Source: an uncultured Planctomycetota bacterium
GTDB lineage: Bacteria; Planctomycetota; Planctomycetia; Gemmatales; HRBIN36
Direction of reading: 5' to 3'
Length of the DNA stretch: 64,000 bases
NCBI GenBank assembly: GCA_937944855.1
Contig: CALFAY010000026.1
Span: 1 to 64,000, forward strand
The translations under genes and the position numbers were made by a program. Below are positions 8,301-23,910 of the stretch, piece by piece (the stretch's first letter is position 1; each line of letters starts with the position of its first letter). Below the pieces are notes generated by a model, which was not told the DNA's origin, did not search any database, and saw only the letters and a list, made by a program, of their open reading frames with translations.

Positions 8301-9054
8301 CGCTGAGTCCCGCACTGCCGTCGAACTCGTCGATGTCGAGGCCAAAAAGCACGTTCTGCTTCGGGAAGACATCGAGGAGATTCAGGTTTCGGCCAAGTCG
8401 CTGATGCCGGAAGGCTTCGAGAAGCAGCTTCAGGACCAGGATTTCGCTGACCTGCTGGAGTTCCTCACCCAGCGGGGCAAGTATCTGCCTCTGCCCTTGC
8501 ACAAGGCGGCCACCGTCATCACCACCCGCGGCATGTTTAACGACGAGGCGAACACCGTCGAGCGCCTGGTCCTGCCCGACTGGAAACCGCGGACGGTGGC
8601 CGGGGTGCCGTTCCAACTCATCGACCCGCTGGGCGACCGCGTTCCCAATGCGGTGCTGCTTTACGGTCCGCAGGGCACGATTCCCCCGCGGATGCCCAAG
8701 TCGGTCGCCATTCCGGTCAACTCCCCAGCCAAGGCGTTGCATCTGCTCAGCGGCGTCAGCGGGTGGGGTTTCCCGCTGGGAGAGCGCGGCTCGGTCACGC
8801 TCGTTGTCCGGCTCCGCTACGCCGATGGCAGCACGGAGGACCACGAACTCAAAAACGGCATCCACTTCGCCGACTACATCCGCCGTGTGGACGTGCCCGG
8901 TTCGCAGTTCGCCTTTCCCATGCGGAACCAGCAGATGCGGTACCTGACCGTTCAACCGAAGAAAGCCGACGGGATCCGGGACATCGAACTCGTCAAGGGA
9001 CCGGACGCGACCGCCCCGGTAGTGCTGGCGATCACCGTCGAGTTGCCTGACTGA
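5377..9054 (+). CDS. PVC-type secreted dehydrogenase with HEAT repeats and haem-binding CxxCH
   Basis: A 1225-residue exported protein of the architecture found almost only in Planctomycetota and Verrucomicrobiota. A short signal peptide (VFLACVGAFVVLAVGSLGAE) is followed by a glucose/sorbosone dehydrogenase-like beta-propeller (about residues 60-430, with GxxWAALTQDYPND and DGRADKVTIFAD segments), then alpha-helical HEAT-like repeats (about 450-880). A class I cytochrome c domain has CSKCH at residues 914-918 and an axial Met probably in DLTGMAVHPRHHLLLEILDPSRSVEGNY. A beta-rich domain ends the protein. Family knowledge suggests periplasmic sugar or polyol oxidation with electron transfer to the haem. 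The start follows GGAGAAGG with good spacing. The substrate is unknown. Confidence 0.88.
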   Translation: MRVFLACVGAFVVLAVGSLGAEPPEMTKLPHDLPPFEYFEATIPFYPPGQRWGVTGEPIRKVQKPLSPERSLRHYVHPAGFELRLFASEELLGGKPIAINWDHRGRLWAALTQDYPNDLQPEGRGNDRIVICEDTGGDGRADKVTIFADRLSVPTSVLPYGDGAIVLQPPHTLYLRDTDGDGVADQRQVLFTGWGIDDTHAGPSNLRYGPDNWIYGIVGYAGYVGTVGGERHSFRQGFFRFRPDGSRLEFIRSTSNNSWGVGFSEEGLLFGSTANGCPSVFAAIPNRYYERVRGWSAGVLPSIATSNRFFPITDKVRQVDFHGGFTAAAGHALYTARVYPKEYWNRTAFVAEPTGHLVATFVLEPQGSDFRARNSWNLVASNDEWAAPIMAEVGPDGCVWIVDWYNIIVQHNPTPPGYRTGRGNAYEIELRDKKHGRIYRLVPQGFNPSPRSLDPASTEQLLDALKSDNQFWRFQAQRLLVERNRRDAEAGLLRLLADQSVDEIGLNPGAIHALWTLNGLGLLDGKHAAVNQAVVAALRHPSAGVRRNAVLHLPPGKESVQAWLQSGLLNDPEPQVRLAALLAAAELPPDAEVAAAVFAFAQQSGNLRDRWLRDGIVMAAAAHDLHFLQTAVKAADLPLGLRELVGRVAEHYARGGPTVSVHHLLQSLPTDKADVAEIVLTALARGWPRNRLAEANPKTAETLGALFEKLSPRGRGQLLTLTRSLGVKGMEKHLTKITETLLALAADESLGEAERAQAARDLVELQADQSEPVEKILDLITPRTPPNLSAQFLEAVGQSQSDKAGALILDRFKQFTPTLRQTAIRVLLRRPASTGALLDALEANQVPLSDLALDQRQALAEHPDRRLAERSRRLLQRGGALPSPDRQKVLEALAHVAEKPGDPVRGKKVFLDHCSKCHRHGNEGHQIGPDLTGMAVHPRHHLLLEILDPSRSVEGNYRAYTIATADGRVLHGLLVAESRTAVELVDVEAKKHVLLREDIEEIQVSAKSLMPEGFEKQLQDQDFADLLEFLTQRGKYLPLPLHKAATVITTRGMFNDEANTVERLVLPDWKPRTVAGVPFQLIDPLGDRVPNAVLLYGPQGTIPPRMPKSVAIPVNSPAKALHLLSGVSGWGFPLGERGSVTLVVRLRYADGSTEDHELKNGIHFADYIRRVDVPGSQFAFPMRNQQMRYLTVQPKKADGIRDIELVKGPDATAPVVLAITVELPD

Positions 9055-9102
9055 GCCGAATGGCCGGTGGGACGAAGCGAAGATGCACCCGCTCGCTTGC
9101 GG

Positions 9103-9167
9103 TCGCGGCTCCGACGGCAATGGCGGCTCGGACGGCAATGGCGGCTCGGACGGCGGTCGCGGCTCGG
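9103..9167 (+). repeat. dispersed GC-rich repeat, copy B, in 18-bp tandem form
   Basis: About three and a half tandem units of 18 bp (consensus TGGCGGCTCGGACGGCAA) flanked by the family core GCGGTCGCGGCT. Degenerate pieces (GTCGCGGCTCGG) continue to about 9230. The element lies in the 212-bp gap between two convergent genes and may also act as a transcription barrier. It is related to the elements at 146-315 and 36170-36270. Confidence 0.65.
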
Positions 9168-9266
9168 AAACGTTAGGGGTTTCGGTCGCGGCTGGGATGT
9201 GCCAGTGGTTGCTGTCGCGGCTCGGAAGTGCTGGTGGTTGCGGCGCGGAAGCGGTAGTCGGAAGCG

Positions 9267-16319
<7,053 letters not shown>

Positions 16320-16399
16320 GCCGCGTGCGTGGATGACATCAGGTTCCTCGACATTGATTGTAGGCAGGCACGCCCGGATAGCCTAAAAGAGAAGGGGTC

Positions 16400-17074
16400 A
16401 TGTCCAGAGTCGAGCCGGAGCGTCAACCCGCCAGCCGTGATCGGACCCTGGGCGAACGGCCTGCGGGGGAACTTTCGCTCGGCGGCTGCCGTCCAAATGG
16501 CAGATTCGAAGCTGCGGTTGAAGAGGATCATTTGATCGCTTTGGCCTTGCGGGGCCGGACGGAGGCATACGGCGAACTCGTCCGCCGTTACCAGGATCGC
16601 CTCTTCAACGCCCTCAACGGTTTCCTGGGCAATCCCGAAGATGCTCTGGATGTGGCCCAGGAGGCGTTTGTGGCGGCTTGGCAGGCTCTGGATGGATTCA
16701 AAGGCGGGGCGCGGTTCTACACTTGGCTGTACCGGATCGCCATGAACCTGGCCATCGACCTGAAGAGGCGGCAGAAGCCCACCGGCAGTCTCGATCTGGG
16801 AGAGGACGATACGACCCAGCCTGCCGATCTCTCAGGAGACGCGGATCCGCATGTCGTCTTGCAGCGTGATGAAGACGTGCATCGGGTCCGACAGGCCCTG
16901 CTCAGGGTTTCCGAGGAGCATCGCATGGTGCTGATCCTCAAGGACTTCGAAGGCATGAAATACGAGGAAATTGCCGACGTGCTGGAGGTGCCCATAGGGA
17001 CCGTCCGCAGCCGATTGCACCGGGCACGTCTCGAACTCCGCTCCGTGTTGGAAAAGGAAGAGACGAATCGGTGA
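16400..17074 (+). CDS. ECF-family RNA polymerase sigma factor
   Basis: A 224-residue sigma-70 family factor of the RpoE/ECF type. It has an approximately 40-residue polar N-terminal stretch, region 2 (LVRRYQDRLFNALNGFLGNPEDALDVAQEAFVAAW and FYTWLYRIAMNLAIDLKRR, the -10 recognition helix) and region 4 (VLILKDFEGMKYEEIADVLEVPIGTVRSRLHRARLELR, the helix-turn-helix for the -35). The start ATG follows AGAGAAGGGG. The next gene, 31 nt on, encodes a membrane protein that fits an anti-sigma factor, so the pair is probably a signal-released sigma/anti-sigma unit. The signal is unknown. Confidence 0.92.
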   Translation: MSRVEPERQPASRDRTLGERPAGELSLGGCRPNGRFEAAVEEDHLIALALRGRTEAYGELVRRYQDRLFNALNGFLGNPEDALDVAQEAFVAAWQALDGFKGGARFYTWLYRIAMNLAIDLKRRQKPTGSLDLGEDDTTQPADLSGDADPHVVLQRDEDVHRVRQALLRVSEEHRMVLILKDFEGMKYEEIADVLEVPIGTVRSRLHRARLELRSVLEKEETNR

Positions 17075-17105
17075 AAACGGCGATGTTGCGGCAACGAGTC
17101 GGATC

Positions 17106-18437
17106 ATGAACGAAGAACTGCTGCGACTGATCACGGCTGGCGTGGATGGGGAACTCAGCCCGTCCCAGAGGCGTCGTCTGCATCGGCTCCTGAGTCGGCA
17201 TCCCGAGGCACCCGAGCTTCTGGAGCGGCTGCGGGCGGACAGGTCGGCATTGGAACGGCTGCCGCAGCGTCGGCTCGGTCCAGAATTCGCGGAACAAGTG
17301 GTCCATTCCCTGCCGCCGAGGCCGTCGATACGGACGAAGCGAACAGTAGCCGTCCACGGGCACGCCTGGTGGCCGCTCGCTGCTGCCGCCGCCATTCTGC
17401 TCGCCGTCAGCGTCGCCGCGGCCCTGTTCGTCTATGACCTGACTCGTCCCGGCCCAGGACGGCCGACAGACGTCTTCGGACCCGTAGCGGAAGTCGAGCC
17501 ATCGTCCGAATCTGGGGCGGGAACCCCCTCGTCCGTCGCCGCGCATCAGCCGAATGCTTCGTCGTCCAAACAGGAATCCAAGACCACCGGCGGCGAGGTC
17601 GCTTATGAAGCGCTTCCGGACGATATTTTCCGCTCGGTCATCTCGCAGGATCCGGGGAGCGATCAGTCCACGGCACAGGCCCAAACTCCTTCAAGCGGAG
17701 AGAATCCGCCTGCCGAAAGCGAGCCGCCGGTTCTGACTGCTCCGCCCGTCAAGCCGCTCAAGGGTTTCAAGACCCTCGACTTGAAACTGCCTCTGTTTCT
17801 TGAACCGCGCCAAGTGGATGTCGAAGCAGTGACCCGACGGCTGGGCAGCGAGCCGATGCACCATCTGGACATCGCCTGTCTGGAAAGCGCGCGTACCTTT
17901 GAACGGCTCCAGGCGGCGTTCAAGGCGGCAGGACTCAAGCTTAGCGTGGAAAGCGAATTGAGTCAGCGGTTGTCCCGCAAATTGCCAACGCCCTGCCTGA
18001 TCTACATCGAGAACACTTCTGCGGCCCAAATGGCGGCTTTGTTGAAGGCGTTGGAGCGGGAGGAAATCCGGGCTGAAGAGAACCGCAAGGGCGACGCCCA
18101 GATCACCAGCATTCTGTTGCAGCCGCTGGACGAAAACGGTCGCAGGCACCTGGCTGACGCCTTGGGGGTATCGGTTTCCAGCGTCACGCCGCCGTCCCAG
18201 CGCTCTCCGGCTTCGGCGGGAGTCGATCCGACCCGCCCGCTCAGCGAGGAGACCCTGCGCTCCCTGGAGAAGGTCGCCAGCAAGGCGCGGGAGCCGTCCG
18301 CTTTGGCGATGATCTACCTGCCCAACCGCAGCCGCATCCCGCCGACCAAAGAACTCAAGACGTTCCTGGATGCCCGCCTGGGCATGGCTCCCGAAGCCAT
18401 TCACGTCGTCATCTACTTGCGGGCTGCCCGGGGTTAA
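17106..18437 (+). CDS. putative membrane-anchored anti-sigma factor
   Basis: A 443-residue protein. The first 55 residues (LLRLITAGVDGELSPSQRRRLHRLL...) resemble the helical anti-sigma domain of ECF regulators but lack the zinc-binding HxxxCxxC. One transmembrane helix follows at about 88-110 (PLAAAAAILLAVSVAAALFV). After it comes a Ser/Pro/Glu-rich linker and a large, probably periplasmic domain with two half-repeats built around LxQPLDENG and SLEKVASKA segments, which I do not recognise. Location directly after the ECF sigma gene is the main support for the role. The domain could sense an envelope signal (inference). Confidence 0.65.
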   Translation: MNEELLRLITAGVDGELSPSQRRRLHRLLSRHPEAPELLERLRADRSALERLPQRRLGPEFAEQVVHSLPPRPSIRTKRTVAVHGHAWWPLAAAAAILLAVSVAAALFVYDLTRPGPGRPTDVFGPVAEVEPSSESGAGTPSSVAAHQPNASSSKQESKTTGGEVAYEALPDDIFRSVISQDPGSDQSTAQAQTPSSGENPPAESEPPVLTAPPVKPLKGFKTLDLKLPLFLEPRQVDVEAVTRRLGSEPMHHLDIACLESARTFERLQAAFKAAGLKLSVESELSQRLSRKLPTPCLIYIENTSAAQMAALLKALEREEIRAEENRKGDAQITSILLQPLDENGRRHLADALGVSVSSVTPPSQRSPASAGVDPTRPLSEETLRSLEKVASKAREPSALAMIYLPNRSRIPPTKELKTFLDARLGMAPEAIHVVIYLRAARG

Positions 18438-18596
18438 AGGACAGGTCTGGCCTTTTCGTCGCATTTGCACAAGGACGTGCGAATGTGCCATGAATGCTGC
18501 GTTTCTTGCCGATCGCGTATCGAAATGAGGCAAGGCCCGATGATCGGCTTCCCGTCGGCTCTGTGCGGCTCCGACGGGTGAACCTAGAATACGCGG

Positions 18597-19634
18597 ATGA
18601 TTGCGACCTGCGGAACACCGAAGAGCGAACCAGCCCTGTGGAAACTCGTTCTCGCTTTTGCCATCGTGTACATCTCCTGGGGCACGACCTATTTCGCCAT
18701 CAAAGAAGGCGTCAAAACTTTGCCGCCGGCTCTGTTCGCCGGACCACGCTTGGCCATCGCCGGGGCAATCCTGCTTGGCTGGCTGATGTTGCGAGGCGAA
18801 TCGCTGCGCTTGACCTGGTCGGAACTGGGCCGACTGTCGTTGTCGGCGGCAGCGATGTTCATGGGCGGTAACTGGCTGATCACGCTGGGCGAAAGGACCG
18901 TGGATTCGGGCGTGGCGTCGGTTCTGGTGGCGACCACGCCGTTGTTCATGGCGATGTTGGAACTGTTCCTTCCGTATGGAGAACGGCTGACTTGGAAGGG
19001 TTGGGTCGGCCTGCTGTCCGGCTTGGCGGGAGTCGTCCTTCTTCTGGGTCCGAAGCTCGACCATCCTGCGCAACTCCTCGAAGACCTGGGGCCGGTACTG
19101 GTTTTGGGTTCAGCCTTCTGCTGGGCGTTGGGATCGCTGATCCTGCGGTACGGCCGACAACGGACCTCAGCCTTCGTCGCGGCGGGCTATCAGATGCTCG
19201 TCGGCGGTCTGGGTCTGACGGCCATCGGCATCGCCCTGGGTGAAGTGCAACAACTGACCCGAGACGCGCTGACCGTCGAGGCCGTCACCGCCTTTTTCTA
19301 CCTGTTGGTGGTTGGTTCATTGCTGGGTTTCGTGGCCTATGCCTGGCTCTTGGCCAATGTGTCGGCTGCAATGGCGGGAACGTATGCTTACGTCAATCCG
19401 ATCGTGGCCATCTTCGTGGGTTGGCTGTTGGGCGGGGAGGAAATCACGCTCTGGGTCTTGACCGGCATGGGGGTGATCCTCGCGGGCGTGGCGCTGGTCC
19501 GCAGCGGCGGCGTGCGTCCACGGCCAAGTCAGCTCAGCGACGACGAATCCTCCGCCGACGAACGCACCCATTCCAGGATGCCGCAAAAAACACAGTTACT
19601 CCACGACGCGCGGATTAAAACAGCCTCGTCGTAA
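18597..19634 (+). CDS. EamA/DMT family exporter
   Basis: A 345-residue inner-membrane protein with ten predicted helices in two EamA repeats (about 17-145 and 165-295). Family marks include WGTTYFAIKEGVKTLPP in helix 1, GGNWLITLGERTVDSGVASVLVATTPLFMAML, and the second-repeat motif VSAAMAGTYAYVNPIVAIFVGWLLGGEEI. This matches the drug/metabolite transporter group that exports amino acids or other small metabolites (RhtA/YedA type). The last 40 residues are polar and cytoplasmic. It appears to be a single-gene unit. Confidence 0.88.
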   Translation: MIATCGTPKSEPALWKLVLAFAIVYISWGTTYFAIKEGVKTLPPALFAGPRLAIAGAILLGWLMLRGESLRLTWSELGRLSLSAAAMFMGGNWLITLGERTVDSGVASVLVATTPLFMAMLELFLPYGERLTWKGWVGLLSGLAGVVLLLGPKLDHPAQLLEDLGPVLVLGSAFCWALGSLILRYGRQRTSAFVAAGYQMLVGGLGLTAIGIALGEVQQLTRDALTVEAVTAFFYLLVVGSLLGFVAYAWLLANVSAAMAGTYAYVNPIVAIFVGWLLGGEEITLWVLTGMGVILAGVALVRSGGVRPRPSQLSDDESSADERTHSRMPQKTQLLHDARIKTASS

Positions 19635-19716
19635 AAAGTCGTAGCAATCACTTCCCAATCGTGCGTCGATGGATTAGTTTACAAAAGGCAAGTCTTTCGC
19701 TCTCGAGGAACGAGCG

Positions 19717-20922
19717 ATGCCGTTCGTGGCAGAATGTCCCTACTGCCGGGTGGGCAAGGTCCGCGTTCCGGACGGGGCCGTCGGCTGGTCCGTGCCGTGT
19801 CCCAACCCGGACTGCGGCAGCTATTTCACCGTAGCTCCTCCGCCCAAACAGCCGACAACCTCTCCCCGGGTTGTTGTTGACGGCGGAAGCAAGCTGGTCA
19901 ATACCTCCGCGTCGCTTTCCCCTGCCGCCCTTGAAACGGCCGCTCCTTCGGTTCCCGTAAACCAACCTTCCGCCTCGAGCGCTGTCGAGGAACCGCAAGG
20001 GCTGGAGCCGGCGGTTGAGGAGACCGATTCCGAAGCCGAGGAGTCAAGCTCCTCAGTTGCGCCTCCCTCGGAACTGCGGCCTATCATTGCCGATCCCTGG
20101 AAGCCAACGCGGCGGGTCCTGAATGCTCCAGCTGCCCTGGCCCTTCTGTGCGGTGCGGCGGCATTGCTGACGGCCTCACTTCCGGGCGTGTACGTTGCCA
20201 GCATTCCCCTGGCGGGTCTCGGTCTGCTGTTTTCCCTGGGAGGCATCGTGTATGCCGTCGGTCGGGAAAAGGGTATGGTGCTGGCGGTGATCGCCACGGC
20301 GGTGAACGGGCTGACCTTGCTCATGATGCTTGTCGCTCCGGGACTGGTGAATCCCCACTTGGCGATGGAATCGGAGAAACCCAGCTTTGAGTTGCCGAAG
20401 CTGGCGTCTGTGCCGACGACCGGCAAAGGCGAAGGCCGCATCCTGGAAGAGGCTGAATGGACGGATGCCTCTAACGCCGCGATTCAGCGGGAGGACGTCT
20501 GGGTCAAAGTGGCCTCGACTCGCATCGAGCGCGTCGGACTGGAGTCGCAGGGTCGAAGGCTGCTTTCCGATCAGCGGTACCTGGTGATTCGAGTCCAACT
20601 CGCCAACAACGGCGTTGCGCGAGCCATCGAATACAAATCCTGGCGGGAGTATCAGAATGCGCCGGGACCTAGCCGGGTCGTTCTCCAGGACTCGGCAGGC
20701 AGGACGATCGCCGCAGCCGGTTTTCCAGCCGATACCCATCTGGTCGGTGCGGTGCGCGAAGCCCGCATTTTTCCCGACAAATCGTTTGACGATTTTCTAG
20801 TCTTCCAACTGCCTGCCGGGGACTACCAACACCTGGATCTGATCCTTCCGGGACAGGCCGTCGGGGTTCAGGGTGATTTTCGGTTCCGCATTCCGAGGAG
20901 CACGGTTCGAGGTGCGCCATGA
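19717..20922 (+). CDS. zinc-ribbon membrane protein of unknown function
   Basis: A 401-residue protein not assignable to a named family. Residues 6-32 hold two cysteine pairs (CPYC and CPNPDC) forming a likely zinc ribbon. A low-complexity Pro/Ser/Glu linker (about 45-125) leads to three or four transmembrane helices (about 135-212). The C-terminal 170 residues look like a beta-sandwich with the segment DQRYLVIRVQLANNGVARAIEY, reminiscent of DUF4352-like extracytoplasmic domains. The stop codon overlaps the ATG of the next gene by 4 nt, so the two are translationally coupled. Confidence 0.7.
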   Translation: MPFVAECPYCRVGKVRVPDGAVGWSVPCPNPDCGSYFTVAPPPKQPTTSPRVVVDGGSKLVNTSASLSPAALETAAPSVPVNQPSASSAVEEPQGLEPAVEETDSEAEESSSSVAPPSELRPIIADPWKPTRRVLNAPAALALLCGAAALLTASLPGVYVASIPLAGLGLLFSLGGIVYAVGREKGMVLAVIATAVNGLTLLMMLVAPGLVNPHLAMESEKPSFELPKLASVPTTGKGEGRILEEAEWTDASNAAIQREDVWVKVASTRIERVGLESQGRRLLSDQRYLVIRVQLANNGVARAIEYKSWREYQNAPGPSRVVLQDSAGRTIAAAGFPADTHLVGAVREARIFPDKSFDDFLVFQLPAGDYQHLDLILPGQAVGVQGDFRFRIPRSTVRGAP

Positions 20923-21830
20923 ACGCCAGCGCATTGCAAAGTGGTCCACGCACTGCATTTACTCTGGTCGAAATGCTAGTGGTGCTGGCCATCATCGTGC
21001 TCTTGATGGGGCTGATGCTGCCGGCTGGGCAACGGGTTCGGGAAGCCGCCAATCGCATGTCCTGCGCCAACAACTTGAAACAGATTGGCATGGCCCTGCA
21101 TCTGTACCACAACAACTACCACCGCCTGCCGCCCAGCCGCTTGTCGAACCGACGGGCCACGTGGTGCGTTCTGATTTTGCCGTACATGGAGCAGCAAAAC
21201 CTCTACAACTTGTGGAACATCAACGCATCCTATTACCAACAAACGGAAGCGGCCCGCAAAGGGATTGTGAAGTCGTACCTGTGCCCAACGCGAAGAAGCC
21301 CGGATAGCGGAGAAGTCTACAGCATCGATGGCGACGTCCCCAGCGACGGCGACTCCGATGTCGTGAACTATTCGGGGGCCTTGGGCGACTACGCGGGCTG
21401 CATGGGAACTTCGAGCATGGACTTCGACGGTCCCGGTTGCGAGAACATGAGGCCTAACGGAGCCTTTGAATTTCCGCGTGGTGTTCGCTTCGCCGACATC
21501 ATTGACGGTTTGAGCAATACCCTGATGGTCGGCGAAAAGCATGTGCCTTTGGGCAGGTTTGGCCGCGGATGGCTCGATTGTTCCATCTACAACGGCGATT
21601 ATGCGACGTGTGCCTGTCGAGCCGCCGGATGGTGGCGGGGATTTCCTCTGTCCTTCCCGTTGGCTCGGTCCCTGCGTGACATGGCGCCGCTGTTTGGAAG
21701 TTACCATCCTGGAGTGGTGCAGTTCGTTTTCTGCGACGGGCATGTGCGGGCCTTGCCGGTCCACATCGACCTGGAGACCTTGTCCCGCCTCTCCCACCGG
21801 TACGACGGGGGCGTTGTAGACGACTTCTGA
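20919..21830 (+). CDS. DUF1559 pseudopilin-like protein
   Basis: A 303-residue member of the planctomycete-expanded DUF1559 family. A type IV/type II pseudopilin-style N-terminus (FTLVEMLVVLAIIVLLMGLMLPAGQRVREAANRMSC) gives a prepilin cleavage and methylation site followed by a long hydrophobic helix. CANNLKQIGMALHLYHNNYHRLPPS is the family signature, and the C-terminal block FGSYHPGVVQFVFCDGHVRALPVHID is the usual H-x-G/DGHV motif. Such proteins are thought to sit in the envelope; their exact role is unknown. It is coupled (ATGA overlap) to the zinc-ribbon membrane protein before it. Confidence 0.9.
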   Translation: MNASALQSGPRTAFTLVEMLVVLAIIVLLMGLMLPAGQRVREAANRMSCANNLKQIGMALHLYHNNYHRLPPSRLSNRRATWCVLILPYMEQQNLYNLWNINASYYQQTEAARKGIVKSYLCPTRRSPDSGEVYSIDGDVPSDGDSDVVNYSGALGDYAGCMGTSSMDFDGPGCENMRPNGAFEFPRGVRFADIIDGLSNTLMVGEKHVPLGRFGRGWLDCSIYNGDYATCACRAAGWWRGFPLSFPLARSLRDMAPLFGSYHPGVVQFVFCDGHVRALPVHIDLETLSRLSHRYDGGVVDDF

Positions 21831-21868
21831 AACCCGTTTGCAAGATCAAGGGAGAAAGACTGGTTACG

Positions 21869-23122
21869 ATGGCCGCTGCGGATGCGACACCGCTCGAATT
21901 GCTTGAGCGCTTCTGCCGTTACGTTCGCATCGACACCACGGCCATCGAAGGAGCGCCGACCTACCCAAGCTCGGCGGGACAATGGGAACTGGGACGCCTG
22001 CTCGTCGAAGAGCTGCGGGCCTTGGGGGTTCAGCAGGTCCAGCACGACGAGCACGGCATCGTTCTGGCCGATCTGCCTCCGAGTCCGGGACGGGAGAAAG
22101 CCCCGGCCATCGCCTTTCTGGCGCATCTCGACACCTCCCCCGAAACCACCGGAAAGAACGTCCGTCCGATCGTGCATCGGAACTACGGCGGCGGGGACAT
22201 CGTGCTGCCAGGAGCTCCGTCCCGCGTGATCCGGGTCGCCGAGTGCCCCGAGTTGCAGCAGATGATCGGCAAGACGCTGGTGACGACGGACGGCACCACG
22301 CTGCTGGGCGGCGACGACAAAGCCGGCGTGGCAGTCACCATGCAAGCCATCGCCTGGCTGTTGGCTCACCCCGAGGTGCCACGGGGTCCGTTGCGCATCT
22401 GCTTCACTTGCGACGAGGAGATCGGCCGGGGCGTGGACTACCTTAGCCCCGCTCGGCTCAACGCAGTGGCGGCCTACACGCTGGACGGCAGCGGCGTCGG
22501 CGAGATTGACTGCGAAACGTTCTCCGCGGATCTGGCGACGGTTTCCGTCCGGGGCGTGAACATTCACCCGTCCATTGCCAAGGGAAAGATGGTCAACGCC
22601 GTCCGCGTCGCAGCCGAGTTCCTCAGCCGTCTGCCCCGAACCACCTTGTCGCCGGAGACGACCACCGACCGGCAAGGATTTCTGCATCCTTATCGCATCG
22701 AAGGCGGCGTGGCCGAGACGGTCATCCGCATCCTCCTTCGCGATTTCGATACCCGAAAGCTGGCGGACTATGCCGACATGCTCCGCCGCCTTGCCGAGAC
22801 GGTGCTGGCGGATTTTCCCGGAGCAGGCATCGACGTGCAGATCGTCAAGCAATACCGCAACATGGCGGAGGGGTTGAGCAAGGAGCCGCGGGCCGTCGGC
22901 CTCGCTGAAGAGGCCATGCGGCGGGTCGGTCTGCAACCGCGACGAGCCTCGGTGCGGGGGGGTACGGACGGCTCGCGGCTCACGGAAATGGGCCTGCCTA
23001 CTCCCAATCTGTCCTGCGGTCAGCACAATCTCCATTCCCCTCTGGAGTGGGTCTGCCTGGAGGAAATGGAGCTTGCCCGGCAAGTCGTGGTCGAACTTGT
23101 GCGCCTGTGGGCTGATGAGTGA
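21869..23122 (+). CDS. pepT: peptidase T (tripeptide aminopeptidase)
   Basis: A 417-residue M20B metallopeptidase that removes the N-terminal residue from tripeptides in the cytoplasm. The metal-site motifs are all visible: LAHLDTSPETTG (His/Asp), LLGGDDKAGVA (bridging Asp), TCDEEIGRGVDYL (catalytic Glu and ligand), and YTLDGSGVGEIDCE (ligand Asp). The dimerisation insertion with NIHPSIAKGKMVNA is typical of PepT. The C-terminal GGTDGSRLTEMGLPTPNLSCGQHNLHSPLEWV supplies the final His ligand. Length is normal. The GTG/ATG choice is clear (ATG 21869 after AAGGGAGAAAG). Confidence 0.93.
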   Translation: MAAADATPLELLERFCRYVRIDTTAIEGAPTYPSSAGQWELGRLLVEELRALGVQQVQHDEHGIVLADLPPSPGREKAPAIAFLAHLDTSPETTGKNVRPIVHRNYGGGDIVLPGAPSRVIRVAECPELQQMIGKTLVTTDGTTLLGGDDKAGVAVTMQAIAWLLAHPEVPRGPLRICFTCDEEIGRGVDYLSPARLNAVAAYTLDGSGVGEIDCETFSADLATVSVRGVNIHPSIAKGKMVNAVRVAAEFLSRLPRTTLSPETTTDRQGFLHPYRIEGGVAETVIRILLRDFDTRKLADYADMLRRLAETVLADFPGAGIDVQIVKQYRNMAEGLSKEPRAVGLAEEAMRRVGLQPRRASVRGGTDGSRLTEMGLPTPNLSCGQHNLHSPLEWVCLEEMELARQVVVELVRLWADE

Positions 23123-23132
23123 CAGCCCTGCG

Positions 23133-23741
23133 TCACTTCTTGTCTGCCCCGGTCTCGAACTTCACCAGCTCCGAGGTGCCGCTTGCGCCGCCCAAATCGA
23201 ACACCTGCTTCACAATGCCGACGTTCGGAGCGAACCAGGACTTCACCGTGATCTGCTGAGCACCAAGGTCCATCTGCGAGGACACGATGACAGCCTTGTA
23301 CTTCCCAGCGGGGACTGTGACTTCTTCTTCTGCTTCCGATTTCATGGTGGACTTGAACTCCTGCCCCTGGACGCTGAATTTGGCCTCCCAGGTTTCCCCC
23401 TTCTTGAAGGGCAGCTTGAGGGCCTGGATGGGCGGATCAACCGGCACACCCTGGAAGCTGTAGCGGAACACGCCCCGTTCGTCGGAAGCCATCTGTTCGG
23501 CGAGGGTCTGGCCCCCGACCTCCGTTTCGAGCGTGGCCACCTCGCGGCCGTCCTTCTTCTCGACCTTCACCACCTTCTGAGAGACGTCCACGGCTTGCCC
23601 GCCCAAGTCGATCTTGAAAGTCCACTTGTAGCCCACTTTGAGGGGCAGGTAAGTAGTTGTCTTCTCCTGGGCAGAAAGCAGCGGCGACCAGGCCAGCAAC
23701 AATGCGGCAATGACGAAGATGCGGGAGCGCGAAGCGAACAC
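23133..23741 (-). CDS. secreted protein of unknown function, DUF3108-like
   Basis: A 202-residue exported protein. GTG 23741 was chosen because AGGAGA lies 6 nt before it, giving the signal peptide FASRSRIFVIAALLLAWSPLLSAQEK; an upstream GTG at 23765 is also in frame. The mature part is beta-rich (YLPLKVGYKWTFKIDLGG, KKGETWEAKFSVQG, VTVPAGKYKAVIVSSQ, SWFAPNVGIVKQVFD). This order of strands recalls the TapB/DUF3108 group, in which a property conversion step ends in KSWFAPNVGIVK. It lies convergent to pepT, 10 nt apart. Confidence 0.7.
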   Translation of the reverse strand: MFASRSRIFVIAALLLAWSPLLSAQEKTTTYLPLKVGYKWTFKIDLGGQAVDVSQKVVKVEKKDGREVATLETEVGGQTLAEQMASDERGVFRYSFQGVPVDPPIQALKLPFKKGETWEAKFSVQGQEFKSTMKSEAEEEVTVPAGKYKAVIVSSQMDLGAQQITVKSWFAPNVGIVKQVFDLGGASGTSELVKFETGADKK

Positions 23742-23910
23742 GACGATTCTCCTGAAGCGGAACACCCTTGGCTTTCGCCGCGGGACGCCGCCGGCGGGTC
23801 ACGAGGATTTCGACGAAAGCCGTGGACAGTGTACGCACAATCGACTGCCGTTTCCACTTGCTCCTGGATCCCGGCACCCTGGTGGGGTCCTGCGCGGTCG
23901 GAAGGCGGCG

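Noticed and set aside
9103-9167. The 18-bp tandem as a CRISPR array
   Set aside because: Units are adjacent without unique spacers and match dispersed repeats elsewhere.
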